DNA of 54,715 nucleotides from Verrucomicrobiota bacterium. Lineage in GTDB: Bacteria > Verrucomicrobiota > Verrucomicrobiia > Opitutales > Coraliomargaritaceae. This document shows, piece by piece, positions 25,459 through 35,921 of the stretch; position 1 is the first letter of the stretch, and each line of letters opens with the position of its first letter. The stretch is taken from NCBI GenBank assembly GCA_009908325.1, contig JAAAPI010000315.1, forward strand, positions 1 to 54,715. The letters run 5' to 3'. The position numbers and the translations under genes were made by a program. The notes beneath the pieces were generated by a model. The model saw only the letters and a program-made list of their open reading frames with translations, was not told the DNA's origin and searched no databases.

Positions 25459-28400
25459 CTAGGCGCTCTGTGCGTATTCGTAGATTGTGGAGTATTCTGC
25501 TTCCTCGGCTTGAGTCAGTTCAGGTTGACTGCTGATATCCGTAAGTGCGGCCCTCAGTGAAAGGTCGGCATCGACCCCAATCCACGGAGGTATGTCGGGA
25601 ATCTCCTGAACCTCCAGTTTAAGTATAAGATCATCACCGCTTTCTTCCGTGCTTAATGCCCCGCGTTCGACGAGTTGTTTCACCATAACACTCAAGTCTC
25701 CTTGAGAAAGTTTCTGATTAAATGATTTGCTCCAGTCCTCTATCAAATCAGATGGAATTTCTGGCAATGTCGATACGCTCAGGCCGTTACCCCTCAGTAG
25801 GTTGAAAGCGCGAGTCATTACTTTGAGGCTGCATCCCCCGATGCTTCTACCGATTAATGCATAAACAAGGAAATTTACGTAGTCTGAGCTTTTCGGGAAG
25901 GCTGCCCGAACGGTTGTTGGCAGTTCAGGAAGGTGTGCGGCTCGAATATCGCCTGGGGGTGGATCGAGGCGGGTTTGGTAGGGCTGGCCTGTGCGCTGTG
26001 CCTCCAGCATGGCGTCGTAGATTTCGAGGATGGTGTCCTTGGTGCGGTAGTGGCCGTGGTCACGAGTGTCCTTTCGCTTCACGATGGGGAAGGTCTCCAT
26101 GATGTAGGCGACGGCATCGCGGGGAGTGGGGAAATGCTGTTTGAGTTCCGCGAGTTGTTCCTCGGTTTCATCGACGACGGCTCCTTCTTCAATGTGAGCG
26201 GGCTTCCAGTCGCCGTTGTCGTCGGCTGGTAAGTAGAGATGAAAGAAGATGGCGTCGAGTTCGCAGCGGATCAGGAAGCGACGTACTTCGTCCCAGCGGA
26301 AGGGTGGGCCGACATACGAAGATACACTTTCTTCCCTGAAAAGGTCGTTTGCAGTATTCACAAGCTCAATCGTGTTACTCGTAACTAAGGGTTTATCCTT
26401 GATAATTGGCACTGGCAGCTGGGCAAATGATCCTTGAGGTATGCTAGCTTGTCCAATTGCGTTACGAGCCAAGTAGTCGAAGTTGAAAGAGTTGTATGCG
26501 GAAAGTAACTTTAGCGCATCTAATTTTGAGGGGCCTTCTGAGAGAATCCAACCGTAAGAGCTTGGATAATTTGGAATGAGTGAGGCAACCACAAATCGCT
26601 CGTTCGTATTACTGCTAACTCTTCGAAAACCAAGCCAAGGATCATTTGGAAATAATTTTCGAGAGTACTGGGAGGTTTCGTAGTAACTTGAAGAAGATAC
26701 CCAATATTGCGGGAGTGCATTTCTTTTTGTGTCGTTTAGATCATGGACAGGTATGGTGTTGTAATCGCCATTTTCAAAACTGGAATACCGATGGTTAAAC
26801 TGCCACCCCATCCTGCCTTCATAGAGAGGAAGCCAAGTTTTATCTTTGGATTTGAATATATTGCCATGAAGTTTCAGACCCTTGCTATCTAACTCGTCGC
26901 GGGTCTCAAATAAGTCGGCATCGTTTGTCATGTGAAACATAGTCCCAAATTTGATGCCCCATGGATTCTCCTCGGGTTGACTGTCGCGGGCTTCCTTGAT
27001 TAGGACGGATACGCGGCGGTAGATGGCCTTGGTCAGCTCTGCGTCGGCTCGGGATCGGAAAATTGGGCAGGTGCGAGTGTTGGGGTTGAGCAACTCAATC
27101 TCTTCCGCTGTCAGCATAAAGCGGCGGTCGGTCTCAAAGAGTTGTTCAACCTGATGGGCGAAGAAAACGAACTCCGCACCCTTGCCCCATTTGGACTCGG
27201 GGCCTGCCAGCGTCAGCAAGCAAAATTTGTAGCTTCTGTGCACGCCCTCGAAAATGCCATCTCGATTTTCAAAGTCGTAGAGACTGACGAGGGAGCGCTT
27301 CCCAATAATGTCTTGAAAATAGAACTTAGTGGTGTCGTCGGTGGCGATGCCACTTGGCACGATAAAGCCAGCTCGGCCTCTTCTGGAAATGGCCTGTCGG
27401 TTGCCTTCGGCAAAAATGGTGTAAGTGTTCACATCGCCTCGTCCACAAAGCGGATAGCGTTCGGAATTGCGAATGATATGGCTCTCGCCTTCCGCTTTAC
27501 GCAAATCAGCTTGAAAGGCATCCCAGAGTGCTGGGTTTTCGGTTTTGAGTGCCTGAATGCGTTTTTTTCGCGTGGAGGCATTGGACGCATTGGCAATCTC
27601 CGCATCCCTCTCGGCAAACCATTCCTTCTCCTGGAGCTTGACGCGTTCCCACGGCGGATTCCCCAGCACGCAATCAAAGCCGCCCTCCCAGCCAAGGATA
27701 TCGTCTTTATTGGTCGCTTCAATCGGTTGAAAAACTTGAGGAAAGGCTAAATGCCAATGCAGGAACTGGTAGCGATCCGCCAGATCTTTGATCTCAGCCC
27801 GCAGGTTCGGGTTCACGCTGTGCGGATTCCGCTCGATTTTGAGCAGTTCGCCTGTGTGGAGTGGCGCAAACTCATGATCGGCGTCTTTGGGGTAAACGAA
27901 GGCGGCGCACCAGGCATCGGCCAGCAGGTAGGCGTTCTCATAGCTGCTGGAACGGACGAGTTCGCGGTATTTCGCCTCCTTGGCGCGGACGGCATCCAGA
28001 TCCGAATCGTCACGCGCTTCCAATTCGCAGAGCGCTTTGGGGATGTTACCCAGTTGCTCCCAAGGGGCTTTCTTTTGGGCAAAGTCGAGGAGTTCCTGCC
28101 CCTTCTTTTCGCCTTCTTTGCGGGCATCCTTGTTGTCCTTTTTGTGGGCGGCGGCGATAGCTTTGTCATCGCCCGTAATCGGTTTGAACGCCGCATCGGG
28201 AATACCTCGCGAGATCAGCGCGGGTGTCGCACCCAGCAGGCTATTGCCGCACTGAATGTGGTGGTCGAGGAAGGAGAGTGGCTTGCCTGGCTCGATGGCT
28301 TCCATCCAGAGCGAGACCTTGCAAAGTTCAACGGCCATGGGGTTGATATCCACGCCGAAAATACAGCGCCCGATGACATCGCGCAGGGCTTTGCTGGTTT

Positions 28401-29985
28401 CCTCGGGAGAGGGCTCTTCATCGCCCGTGCGGACGGTGGCCAGCCGCTTGGCCAAGCGGTGGGCGGCAGCGATGAGGAAGTGGCCGCTGCCGCAAGCTGG
28501 ATCGCAGATTTTCAGGTCGAGCAAAGCCTGCTCGGGATATTCCGACTTGGCGGCCTGTGCGATGACGGGATCGAGTGCGCTGTCGAGCAGGCAGTTGACC
28601 AGAGAAGTGGGGGTGTAGTAGCTGCCTGTAGTCTTGCGCTCGTTTCCTGCGGCGGTGGCGAGGGCGAAGGTCTTTGCCCCCAGATCAATCTGAGGGTGCA
28701 TTTCGAGCAGGGCCTCGTAGATGCTGCCCAGTTCCTCCGCGCCAAGATTGCGATAGTCCACCGAGCGACGCACACTGCCGTCTTGCACGAAGGCAAGCCG
28801 ATAGATGGCGCGGAGCAAATCACGGTTGGCGATGACGGCACCGTCGAAGGTAGGTGTGGCTTGAGCCGACCAGAGAAAGCTGCCGAGCGCGGGCAGACCG
28901 AGTGCGGGGCATCCTTTCTCGTCGAGGAGATCGAAGAGGAGAGTCAGGCCTTTCCAGAGGTCGACATGCTGGGTGGCGATGCGGCGCTCGGCGAGATTCC
29001 GCAGGCGGGAGAGCGAGTAATAGTCATCGTAATGTCTTTTGGCCGACTTGTCCGTGTCGGGCTGGAGGAGGAGCTGGCGGTCCTCGGCGACAAAGAGAAA
29101 GATGAAGCGGTAGATGAGGCGCAGGAGCTGGCGGTAATAATCCTGCTTGTCGATCTCTCCGCTCGAAAGCTTCTGGCGCAGTTCGGTATTGGCGGGATGG
29201 GCCAGGAAGCCTCGCCCCAGAGACACGATTGCCTGCTCCACGCCCTCGCGCAATTTCTCCAGGGCACGGGTGCCGCTCTCCTCGGCGAACTGCGACCACT
29301 TTTCCAGCCAGCACAGATTCGGGTTTTCCGCCTCGACGCGCGACTGATGGCAGACGAGCCAGAGCACGGCAAAGTCGGCATAGGACTCGCCGTCGAACAT
29401 CGCGGCGAGGTCGAACTCCAGGAAGGCCTGTCGGGTGAGGGTGATGTTGTCGCGCAGGATGCGCAACTGTAGCCCATTGGAGACGATGGCCCAGAGGTGG
29501 TCGTCGCTGCGATTGAGAAACTCCTGCACCATACTGTGCGGACTGGAGCGCGAGGCACCCGCCACGCCTTGCGAGCGCTGGTCGAGCCCGACACGGGCAC
29601 CGATCAAGTGAATCGGAAGATGGCCCCAGCCGTGAGAGACGGGATAAGATTTGGAATCGATCGTCTGCGCTTTGCTGGTTTGCAGGCGGCCATATTTCAG
29701 CTCCTCAAAAAGCGGGAGCAGCCACTTCTCGCGAGTGATGGAGGTGGCAGGCTCCGCCTCGGGCAGTTTTTCAAGGGCCTCCTGGAAGGCGGTCCATGCG
29801 CCCGAAAGACGATTCCAGGAGCGGTTGATGGCCTCGTTCAGCCGTTCCCCCGAGAGATGGTAGCTGCTATCGGTGACACCAGGAATGTCCTTGTCCCGCC
29901 CCGAGAGCCGCTGCAGGAGATCGGCAGGCAAGAGCCCGCCTTCGGAGCGGATGGTTTGGAACGTGTTGTTTTTGGTGGTGCGCAT
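25459..29985 (-). CDS. Large Eco57I/PglX-type adenine methylase
   Basis: 1508 aa. SAM motif I is [19 protein letters not shown] (about 495-513) and the catalytic motif IV is LGNPPWERV (about 775-783). These define an N6-adenine methyltransferase of the gamma type. The first 480 residues are typical of Eco57I/type IIG-like proteins (GRGFLAHP and [16 protein letters not shown] segments) but I see no clear PD-(D/E)xK nuclease. The last 600 residues probably recognise the DNA target. Similar enzymes mark host DNA in DISARM (DrmMI) and BREX (PglX). It sits between the membrane unknown and the SMC-like ATPase, with short gaps on both sides. Confidence 0.82.
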   Translation of the reverse strand: MRTTKNNTFQTIRSEGGLLPADLLQRLSGRDKDIPGVTDSSYHLSGERLNEAINRSWNRLSGAWTAFQEALEKLPEAEPATSITREKWLLPLFEELKYGRLQTSKAQTIDSKSYPVSHGWGHLPIHLIGARVGLDQRSQGVAGASRSSPHSMVQEFLNRSDDHLWAIVSNGLQLRILRDNITLTRQAFLEFDLAAMFDGESYADFAVLWLVCHQSRVEAENPNLCWLEKWSQFAEESGTRALEKLREGVEQAIVSLGRGFLAHPANTELRQKLSSGEIDKQDYYRQLLRLIYRFIFLFVAEDRQLLLQPDTDKSAKRHYDDYYSLSRLRNLAERRIATQHVDLWKGLTLLFDLLDEKGCPALGLPALGSFLWSAQATPTFDGAVIANRDLLRAIYRLAFVQDGSVRRSVDYRNLGAEELGSIYEALLEMHPQIDLGAKTFALATAAGNERKTTGSYYTPTSLVNCLLDSALDPVIAQAAKSEYPEQALLDLKICDPACGSGHFLIAAAHRLAKRLATVRTGDEEPSPEETSKALRDVIGRCIFGVDINPMAVELCKVSLWMEAIEPGKPLSFLDHHIQCGNSLLGATPALISRGIPDAAFKPITGDDKAIAAAHKKDNKDARKEGEKKGQELLDFAQKKAPWEQLGNIPKALCELEARDDSDLDAVRAKEAKYRELVRSSSYENAYLLADAWCAAFVYPKDADHEFAPLHTGELLKIERNPHSVNPNLRAEIKDLADRYQFLHWHLAFPQVFQPIEATNKDDILGWEGGFDCVLGNPPWERVKLQEKEWFAERDAEIANASNASTRKKRIQALKTENPALWDAFQADLRKAEGESHIIRNSERYPLCGRGDVNTYTIFAEGNRQAISRRGRAGFIVPSGIATDDTTKFYFQDIIGKRSLVSLYDFENRDGIFEGVHRSYKFCLLTLAGPESKWGKGAEFVFFAHQVEQLFETDRRFMLTAEEIELLNPNTRTCPIFRSRADAELTKAIYRRVSVLIKEARDSQPEENPWGIKFGTMFHMTNDADLFETRDELDSKGLKLHGNIFKSKDKTWLPLYEGRMGWQFNHRYSSFENGDYNTIPVHDLNDTKRNALPQYWVSSSSYYETSQYSRKLFPNDPWLGFRRVSSNTNERFVVASLIPNYPSSYGWILSEGPSKLDALKLLSAYNSFNFDYLARNAIGQASIPQGSFAQLPVPIIKDKPLVTSNTIELVNTANDLFREESVSSYVGPPFRWDEVRRFLIRCELDAIFFHLYLPADDNGDWKPAHIEEGAVVDETEEQLAELKQHFPTPRDAVAYIMETFPIVKRKDTRDHGHYRTKDTILEIYDAMLEAQRTGQPYQTRLDPPPGDIRAAHLPELPTTVRAAFPKSSDYVNFLVYALIGRSIGGCSLKVMTRAFNLLRGNGLSVSTLPEIPSDLIEDWSKSFNQKLSQGDLSVMVKQLVERGALSTEESGDDLILKLEVQEIPDIPPWIGVDADLSLRAALTDISSQPELTQAEEAEYSTIYEYAQSA

Positions 29986-30028
29986 TAGAAGGAGAGGCCG
30001 TTATATTAATTTTCGATTACCATTACGA

Positions 30029-31138
30029 TCAGCTGTCGTTATCTTCTTCCACAGGGAACTCAAAAGACTCCAGCAACTTCTGAACATCAATGTCGGAATC
30101 CAGTATCTTCTCTCTAAATTCTCTGATTAAAGAAGCTGCCTGTTCATTCGTCGAATCAGGGTCGTCTTCTTCGCTCTTTGGAATGTAGGCATCAAGCTCT
30201 CCTCCTTTTCGCAAATGGTTCAGGATTCGATTTATGCTTTTCTGTAGAAACGAATCTGCTTCTTCTCTACGACCTTCTTCACAGTTTATTTCATCCAGTA
30301 TTTGCTTTGAAATATCCTTAGCTGCGATCTTTTTGCTGATGTTAAAATATTCGTCACTAGCAGCCTGAACTTTGTCTTCAATCGCTTTAAACCGAGGGTC
30401 TTCCAGGTCGAGCGTGAATATGTCTTTCATGCGCTTGGTGGTAATTGCAAATTGCTCTAGCATATTGAGGCTACGAACTAGAATGAAGCCGATTGGAACA
30501 ATCGCCGCTGCAGCAATGTATAGGTCGATTACTATGCTACCATTTCTGGCACCTAAGACCTTGAAATCATCGGGGGGTATGTCCAGCGCTACGCCGATAC
30601 CATGCATAACGACTTTCCAATCCTTAAGCCTGGCCTCAAAATCTCCTAAAGTCTCTATTCCTACTTGGTGCTTAAATATGATGCTAAACCTAGGCTGCTC
30701 GTCAGGTAGGCTCGATATGCTGAGAATTTCGGCATACACGCCAAAGGCATTCGTTACTTTGTCTATTTCTTGGAATGATTCCTGAATGGCACTCAACGCC
30801 GTTTGAACGCATTTTAGAAGATGAGCCAAGTCATGGCCTTCGTCCCTAAAGGTTTCTCTTAATTTCGCAGAAGCTTCAGGGCCCAAGTATTCACTAGCGT
30901 CTTTATAGTTAAGGCAAGCAATCTGGGTTTCGCTTAACTCTGTAAGGTCAACTGCTGAGATAGCGTCTAGTGCCGTATTTTTCTGCTCTGTAAATGCTTG
31001 GAATGGCTGATTATTGTTATTTTTATTAACATTGTTGTTTAGGACGTTTTGCAGCTTTGTTAGCTTGCTTACAACGGATAGAGAAGACTCAACGTGGTCT
31101 TTCCACTCTCTTAGTTTTAGCACTTCAGATATAAGCAT
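30029..31138 (-). CDS. Hypothetical protein with one hydrophobic segment, 369 aa
   Basis: No family recognised. The N-terminal part is helical, with an Asn-rich stretch (about 34-44). The centre has GARNGSIVIDLYIAAAAIVP running into a hydrophobic segment (about 197-222) long enough to cross the membrane once. The C-terminal 140 residues are charged and acidic. It lies between the HEPN-like gene (123-nt gap, the largest in this operon) and the methylase (43-nt gap), and its DNA is visibly more AT-rich than both. Those features suggest it was added to an older operon. It could be a membrane effector or a sensor of the system. Confidence 0.55.
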   Translation of the reverse strand: MLISEVLKLREWKDHVESSLSVVSKLTKLQNVLNNNVNKNNNNQPFQAFTEQKNTALDAISAVDLTELSETQIACLNYKDASEYLGPEASAKLRETFRDEGHDLAHLLKCVQTALSAIQESFQEIDKVTNAFGVYAEILSISSLPDEQPRFSIIFKHQVGIETLGDFEARLKDWKVVMHGIGVALDIPPDDFKVLGARNGSIVIDLYIAAAAIVPIGFILVRSLNMLEQFAITTKRMKDIFTLDLEDPRFKAIEDKVQAASDEYFNISKKIAAKDISKQILDEINCEEGRREEADSFLQKSINRILNHLRKGGELDAYIPKSEEDDPDSTNEQAASLIREFREKILDSDIDVQKLLESFEFPVEEDNDS

Positions 31139-31261
31139 GATTTAATTTATGTTTGTTATTAAGTAGGAAGTAAGAGACAAATCCCCAGCTAATCATCAGG
31201 AGAAGCGTGCCATCAAAGCGAATCATTTGGAAAAAGTTATTTTTGCTGATGCGCATGGGAT

Positions 31262-33055
31262 CTAATCGCGAAGAAGAGTATATTCTGGCCCGCTAGGGCG
31301 CATGCGATCAAAGATACCGAAGTCGGTGATCCGCTTGGTCTTTTGCTGGGCGTTCAAGAGGAAGGACAGCTTCAGTGCCTGTGTCCCGCTTTTTTGAAAG
31401 GCGACGATCTTTCCGTTTTCGAAGGTTTCAATGGAGGCACTAATCGGGAAATCCCGTTCCCTGAAGAAGCCGTCGCAGCCTGTAATGTCCTCGGCGGTCA
31501 GGACAGTCTGACCGTCTTCGATGCGGATGCCCTTTGGGATAACAAAATTGGTTTCTGAAAAGGCTTCCCGATAGCGGTCGATTAGTTTCTTCGACTCCTT
31601 AGTCATTACTTCAATAAAACCCTCTTCATCGTAGGGCTCGTGGTGCATGCGGTTGCGAGCGGCCACCATGGCTTTAAGTGAATCGGAGTCTGCCAAGACC
31701 GCAGCCAAGCGAGAAAAAATACTGAGCTTCGGGTTACTTGCCTTGATGGCTTTGGATAGCTCCACCTGGAGATTGAGAAAGCCCCCATCTGAAAGTGGTT
31801 TCTCGTCTTTGATCTTCTCCAAATATTCTGCGCCGAGTGGTGAGCCGCCCGCTTCAAGTTCCTCAATGACGAGAAAGAGGGGAATCTTTGCGAAGATGCC
31901 GAGGAGGCGCTGACTGCATTTGACCTTATCTGAATTGTCGGACTTTAAGAAAGCGCGGTAGGGGTACTCGATAAAGAAGGGAAGGGGTTTTTGTGAGGCG
32001 ACGATCTCTTCCAGGAATTCGTTGTGGAGGGCGTCCGCAGCGGCGGCGCGGGTTTTGTAAAGGCGAGCCATTTCCGAGAAGGGTTCACGAATACGCATAG
32101 CGGATTGCAGTTTATGCAAATACGCTTGGCGAGCATTCCTACGAATAATGGCATCTGCGGTTTGTGCTGTTTTGCTTCGAGGTATATTGATTTTGATATT
32201 GGCGAGGCCTTTCGGTAGATACTGCCAGCCTTTGAGCAGTCTTTGCATGACTTCTTCGCCTTCCGATGAAAAATTCAAGAAATCCCAAAGCCAGATCTTC
32301 GAGAGATTCTGTTTAGGTCTTAGGACAATTGCGGGTTCAAATCCAAATTTAGAGTCGTCATTCCCCAGTATGCTTGAGCCCCACGTTGTGCTGCCGTCTC
32401 CTGCGATAACAATGTCTGTGTTTTCGAGGTCATAACGATTCGAAAAAACATCCTTAAAGCCTTTGTCTGAAAGATATTCTCCGAAGTGCCAAAAGCCATT
32501 CTCTACGATTTGGTCAATGTCGTCCTCAAGAAATGCACTTATAATTGGGAGTAGTTCGGGATGCTCCTTTTTCAGCAGAGTAGGTTTGATTTTCCACAAG
32601 CATGCTGGATTAGGCTCTTTCGAATCTAAGTCGTCTGGAATATACAGAAAGACCTCATCGGTTAATTCCATCAAGGACTTCAATTTTAGCGGCTCATCTT
32701 TGAGCCTCGTATTGGAGTAAAAATCAAGGATTTCGTCTAAGTCCCACTCCGACTGAATGGTAGTTTCCAAATAAGTTCCGCCGCCTTCGCCACAGCCAAT
32801 TTCTAAATCTCCAGCATTTGAAATACGGATTTGTAGGTTATGTTCGGCGTCTTCTTTCGATTCAATGGGTTCATCTTGCTCCAATAAGCCATTTGGATCT
32901 GAGAATATCAGGCCATTGGTAATCGTCGGGAACCATGTAATGTAAATCCACTCTTTGCCTGCAGTTCGAGTTGCCCAAGAGACCAGGCCTCCTTCACGGT
33001 GAATTTTGTCCTCAATGGATTTTAGGAGCGAACTTTTTGGAGCTAAAGGCTTCAT
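31262..33055 (-). CDS. Unknown operon protein with HEPN-like motif, 597 aa
   Basis: 597 aa from the ATG at 33055; an upstream in-frame start would run back into the SNF2 gene. The N-terminal half is alpha/beta, with AGDGSTTWGSS near 247. The region around residue 467 has MVAARNRMHHEPY, an R-x4-H motif in helical surroundings, as in HEPN domains. It starts 20 nt after the SNF2 helicase stop and is probably co-transcribed with it. In related DISARM or Hma loci such a position often holds an unknown specificity or effector subunit, but I cannot name a family. The C-terminal 100 residues are beta-rich. Confidence 0.55.
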   Translation of the reverse strand: MKPLAPKSSLLKSIEDKIHREGGLVSWATRTAGKEWIYITWFPTITNGLIFSDPNGLLEQDEPIESKEDAEHNLQIRISNAGDLEIGCGEGGGTYLETTIQSEWDLDEILDFYSNTRLKDEPLKLKSLMELTDEVFLYIPDDLDSKEPNPACLWKIKPTLLKKEHPELLPIISAFLEDDIDQIVENGFWHFGEYLSDKGFKDVFSNRYDLENTDIVIAGDGSTTWGSSILGNDDSKFGFEPAIVLRPKQNLSKIWLWDFLNFSSEGEEVMQRLLKGWQYLPKGLANIKINIPRSKTAQTADAIIRRNARQAYLHKLQSAMRIREPFSEMARLYKTRAAAADALHNEFLEEIVASQKPLPFFIEYPYRAFLKSDNSDKVKCSQRLLGIFAKIPLFLVIEELEAGGSPLGAEYLEKIKDEKPLSDGGFLNLQVELSKAIKASNPKLSIFSRLAAVLADSDSLKAMVAARNRMHHEPYDEEGFIEVMTKESKKLIDRYREAFSETNFVIPKGIRIEDGQTVLTAEDITGCDGFFRERDFPISASIETFENGKIVAFQKSGTQALKLSFLLNAQQKTKRITDFGIFDRMRPSGPEYTLLRD

Positions 33056-33074
33056 GGTTGATGAGGAAAGTAAA

Positions 33075-35921
33075 TCAAGTAGGTAGAAACAGGTAAATAC
33101 CCAGCAAGTCTGCGGGCAGCACAGGCGAGACACTGTATCTAACACCTCTCAAATTTGAGGCAGACCGCACGCGCGAATGCGCGGCCAGTAGCTCCTCGCC
33201 GCGTGCGATGACTTCGGCATCAATGTTGGCTTGAAGCTCGGGCAGCTCGTTCAGGACGCGCTGGATCTGAGCGGTGGCTTGTTCAGAGACGACGTTGGCC
33301 TCGGGGCGGCAGTCCAGCAGCGGTCGGATTTCCGACGCCCCCAGCCAGTTCGCATTTTTCGGCAATCCCTCAAAGGCGAGCATGAGGCTGTCCTCGACCA
33401 GGAGATCCTGGGTGGCGTCGTCTTTTTTGCGCTCCAATTGATAGCGCAGGCGAAGCAGCAGCAGGGTGGTGACTTTGCTGACTTTGCTGGTGCGGGTGAC
33501 GCCTGCTCTGCGGGCGAAGTTGGCGGTGCTTTGGCTCAGTTCATCCGTGGCCAGAGGATCGAGGGCCACATTCATCGAGTAGGTGGCAAGCGCTTCCACC
33601 AATGGATGGGTGCGGTGCAGGTAGGTGGCGTGACGCGGGGTGGGCAAGCTGAAGCTGATGTTCAATGGCTTGTCGCCCGTGATCGGCAGAGTGTCTTTCA
33701 GGCCGACGGGGAGCTCGCTGGGGTCGACCTGAATGATGTCATTCTTTGTCACGGCTGCACCAAGCGTTTCGAGGGCATCGATGTTGAAGCGACTGACGAC
33801 CTCATTATCACCAATGGCGGCCCGAATGGTGTCGAGTTCGGCGGCGACCTCGTCGAACTTAATCGATTGCTGGGTGAAGATGCTGCGGGACTTCTTCTCC
33901 TTGTCCGCCGAGCGCTCCCATTCAAGGTAGAGTTGATCCCGCTTGGGCTTGATGACTTCGTCCATGGCCAGATAAAGCTGCTCGGTGCTGGATCCCGCCT
34001 GCTCCCGAAGCAGCAGGCCTTCGAATATTGCTTCAACCAGCTCATCGGTGGCTTTGGGCACGGGGACGGAGATTTGCAGGTCTTTACGGATCTTTTTGTG
34101 CTTATTGATGAGGACATCGAGGACGATGCCGTCGATCTGATTATCCGCGCCATAATAGGTGAGCACTTGGACTTCGGGGCTTCGCTGATTGAAACGGTCG
34201 ACGCGTCCTTCGCGCTGCTCGTGGCGTGTGGGTAGCCAGGCCAAATCGTAGTGGATGACCGTATCGAAGAAGTGCTGAAGATTGATGCCCTCGCTGAGGC
34301 AGTCGGTGCAGACGAGGATCTTTTTGTCGTGCTGTCCCAGATCCTCGATGCGTGCCTCCCGCTCTTCGGGAGGCAGGAGGCCCGTGATGGAGGCGATCTC
34401 CACCTTAGGCATCATGGTGCGCAGTTGCTCGGCGACGTATTCTGATGTATGGATAAACTTGCAGAAGAGGATCGGGTTGCGCCCATCCTTGACCAGTTTC
34501 TTGAGGATTTTGGCGATATCCTGGAGCTTCTGGTCATTTTCGCCGTAGAGGGTGTCGGCCTCCTTGGCCAGATCGTTGAGGCGGCGTCGGAGTGAGCCGC
34601 TTTCGCTGCTTTCCTCGCCTTCGGTCAGGCTCCCTGGCGTGATGTCGGAGCCTTCGTTCATTTCGTCTTCGCTCGCGTCGAGCACGGAGAGTCTGCCGAT
34701 CTTATCGATCTCCTCGACCGTGCTGGCTTCCAGGGTGGATGCGCGGCTCCTCAGCGTGGCTGCCGCCGCGGCGGGGCTGCTGGCGATGGCACGCAGCAAG
34801 GCGAGGGTGGACCACCAGCGAATGCGCTGGCGGAACTTTCCGCCCGACTCGTCAGCCACCGTTTCTCGGGCGTAGCTTAAGATGCGTTTGAAGAATTTAG
34901 CATACTCGGGCGTGAGTTTATAGGTCTGCTCGCTCTCCTGCCTGTCGGGGAAGGAGGTGTCTTGCTCCAGGTATTCCCGCAGATCGGCACGGCGGCGCTG
35001 GACGAAAAACTGGGCCAGCTCGCGGCGCTTGGCCTCGTTGGCGCGACCGCCAAGGTCGTCAGGAAGCTGCTCGAATTCAGGCTTCAGCAAGCCGAGGAGT
35101 GAGCGGAAGGCACCCTCGTTACCGCTGTGGGGGGTGGCCGTGACCAATACAAGGTGGCGGGTCTCGTCGGCGGAGAGGCCCTTAAGCAGGTGGTTGCGCT
35201 GGTGGCGGGCTCCGCGCCCCTGGCCCCCCGAGGCGCAGGTGTGGGCCTCGTCCACGATAACGAACTCGGGGCAGGTGCGGAGAAAGTCGTCGCGGCGACG
35301 GTCGGACTTGATGAAATCGGTCGAGACGATGACGACGGGATGCAGCTCGAAGATGGACTGGTTGCGGGCGCACTCGGACTCCAACTTGCGTGCGGTGCCC
35401 GAGAGAACGAGTTGGGCGTGAATGTTGAACTTTTCCTCCATCTCCTGCTGCCACTGCTCGGCGAGGTGGGGCGGGCAAAGGATGGCGATGCGCTGGATCT
35501 CGCCCCGATCAAGAAGCTCGCGGGCGATGAGGAGCGATTCGACGGTCTTACCAATACCGACATCGTCGGCGATGAGCAGGCGCACGGGTTCTTGGCGGAG
35601 CGCCATCATCAGCGGGACCAACTGGTAGGGGCGCGGCTCGAAGGCGAGACGGCCAAAGGATCGGAAAGGACCCGCGCTGGAACGGAAGCCAAGGCGGATG
35701 GCATCGCGCAGGAGACGGCAGGCGCGATGGTCGCCCAACTGAGTCGGGTCGGGGGCATCGAGCGCGGCAGCGTCAACCGTTTCGAGTGCCGTGAGAATGC
35801 CAGTGACTTCGGCATCCGTGCCGCCGAGGGGACGCAGCATCAAAAGCTCTTCGGTGGATTCGGGGAGGACGACCCACTCCCGATCACGGGCTTCAACAAT
35901 GTTTCCTGGGGCAAATGTCAT
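33075..35921 (-). CDS. SNF2-family helicase, DrmD-like
   Basis: 948 aa from the ATG at 35921, which overlaps the stop of the giant helicase (ATGA). The SF2/SNF2 motor is clear: LLIADDVGIGKTVES (about 119-133), ILCPPHLAEQWQQEM (about 150), FVIVDEAHTC (about 223), VTATPHSGNE and the second-domain motifs LVCTDCLSEGINLQ (about 536) and HEQREGRVDRFNQR (about 568). Length and N-terminus (FAPGNIVEARDREW) resemble DrmD of class 1 DISARM. Such enzymes move on double-stranded DNA. Translational coupling with the DUF1998 helicase implies the two work in one complex or pathway. Confidence 0.8.
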   Translation of the reverse strand: MTFAPGNIVEARDREWVVLPESTEELLMLRPLGGTDAEVTGILTALETVDAAALDAPDPTQLGDHRACRLLRDAIRLGFRSSAGPFRSFGRLAFEPRPYQLVPLMMALRQEPVRLLIADDVGIGKTVESLLIARELLDRGEIQRIAILCPPHLAEQWQQEMEEKFNIHAQLVLSGTARKLESECARNQSIFELHPVVIVSTDFIKSDRRRDDFLRTCPEFVIVDEAHTCASGGQGRGARHQRNHLLKGLSADETRHLVLVTATPHSGNEGAFRSLLGLLKPEFEQLPDDLGGRANEAKRRELAQFFVQRRRADLREYLEQDTSFPDRQESEQTYKLTPEYAKFFKRILSYARETVADESGGKFRQRIRWWSTLALLRAIASSPAAAAATLRSRASTLEASTVEEIDKIGRLSVLDASEDEMNEGSDITPGSLTEGEESSESGSLRRRLNDLAKEADTLYGENDQKLQDIAKILKKLVKDGRNPILFCKFIHTSEYVAEQLRTMMPKVEIASITGLLPPEEREARIEDLGQHDKKILVCTDCLSEGINLQHFFDTVIHYDLAWLPTRHEQREGRVDRFNQRSPEVQVLTYYGADNQIDGIVLDVLINKHKKIRKDLQISVPVPKATDELVEAIFEGLLLREQAGSSTEQLYLAMDEVIKPKRDQLYLEWERSADKEKKSRSIFTQQSIKFDEVAAELDTIRAAIGDNEVVSRFNIDALETLGAAVTKNDIIQVDPSELPVGLKDTLPITGDKPLNISFSLPTPRHATYLHRTHPLVEALATYSMNVALDPLATDELSQSTANFARRAGVTRTSKVSKVTTLLLLRLRYQLERKKDDATQDLLVEDSLMLAFEGLPKNANWLGASEIRPLLDCRPEANVVSEQATAQIQRVLNELPELQANIDAEVIARGEELLAAHSRVRSASNLRGVRYSVSPVLPADLLGIYLFLPT

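Noticed and set aside
27751-29472. 573-aa open frame on the plus strand inside the methylase gene
   Set aside because: It lies fully antisense to a gene with clear SAM and NPPW motifs and has no recognisable domain; it reflects the high-GC codon pattern of the methylase.
33231-34235. 334-aa plus-strand frame (and another at 35127-35933) opposite the SNF2 helicase
   Set aside because: Antisense shadows of a well-supported helicase; low-complexity composition and no motif.
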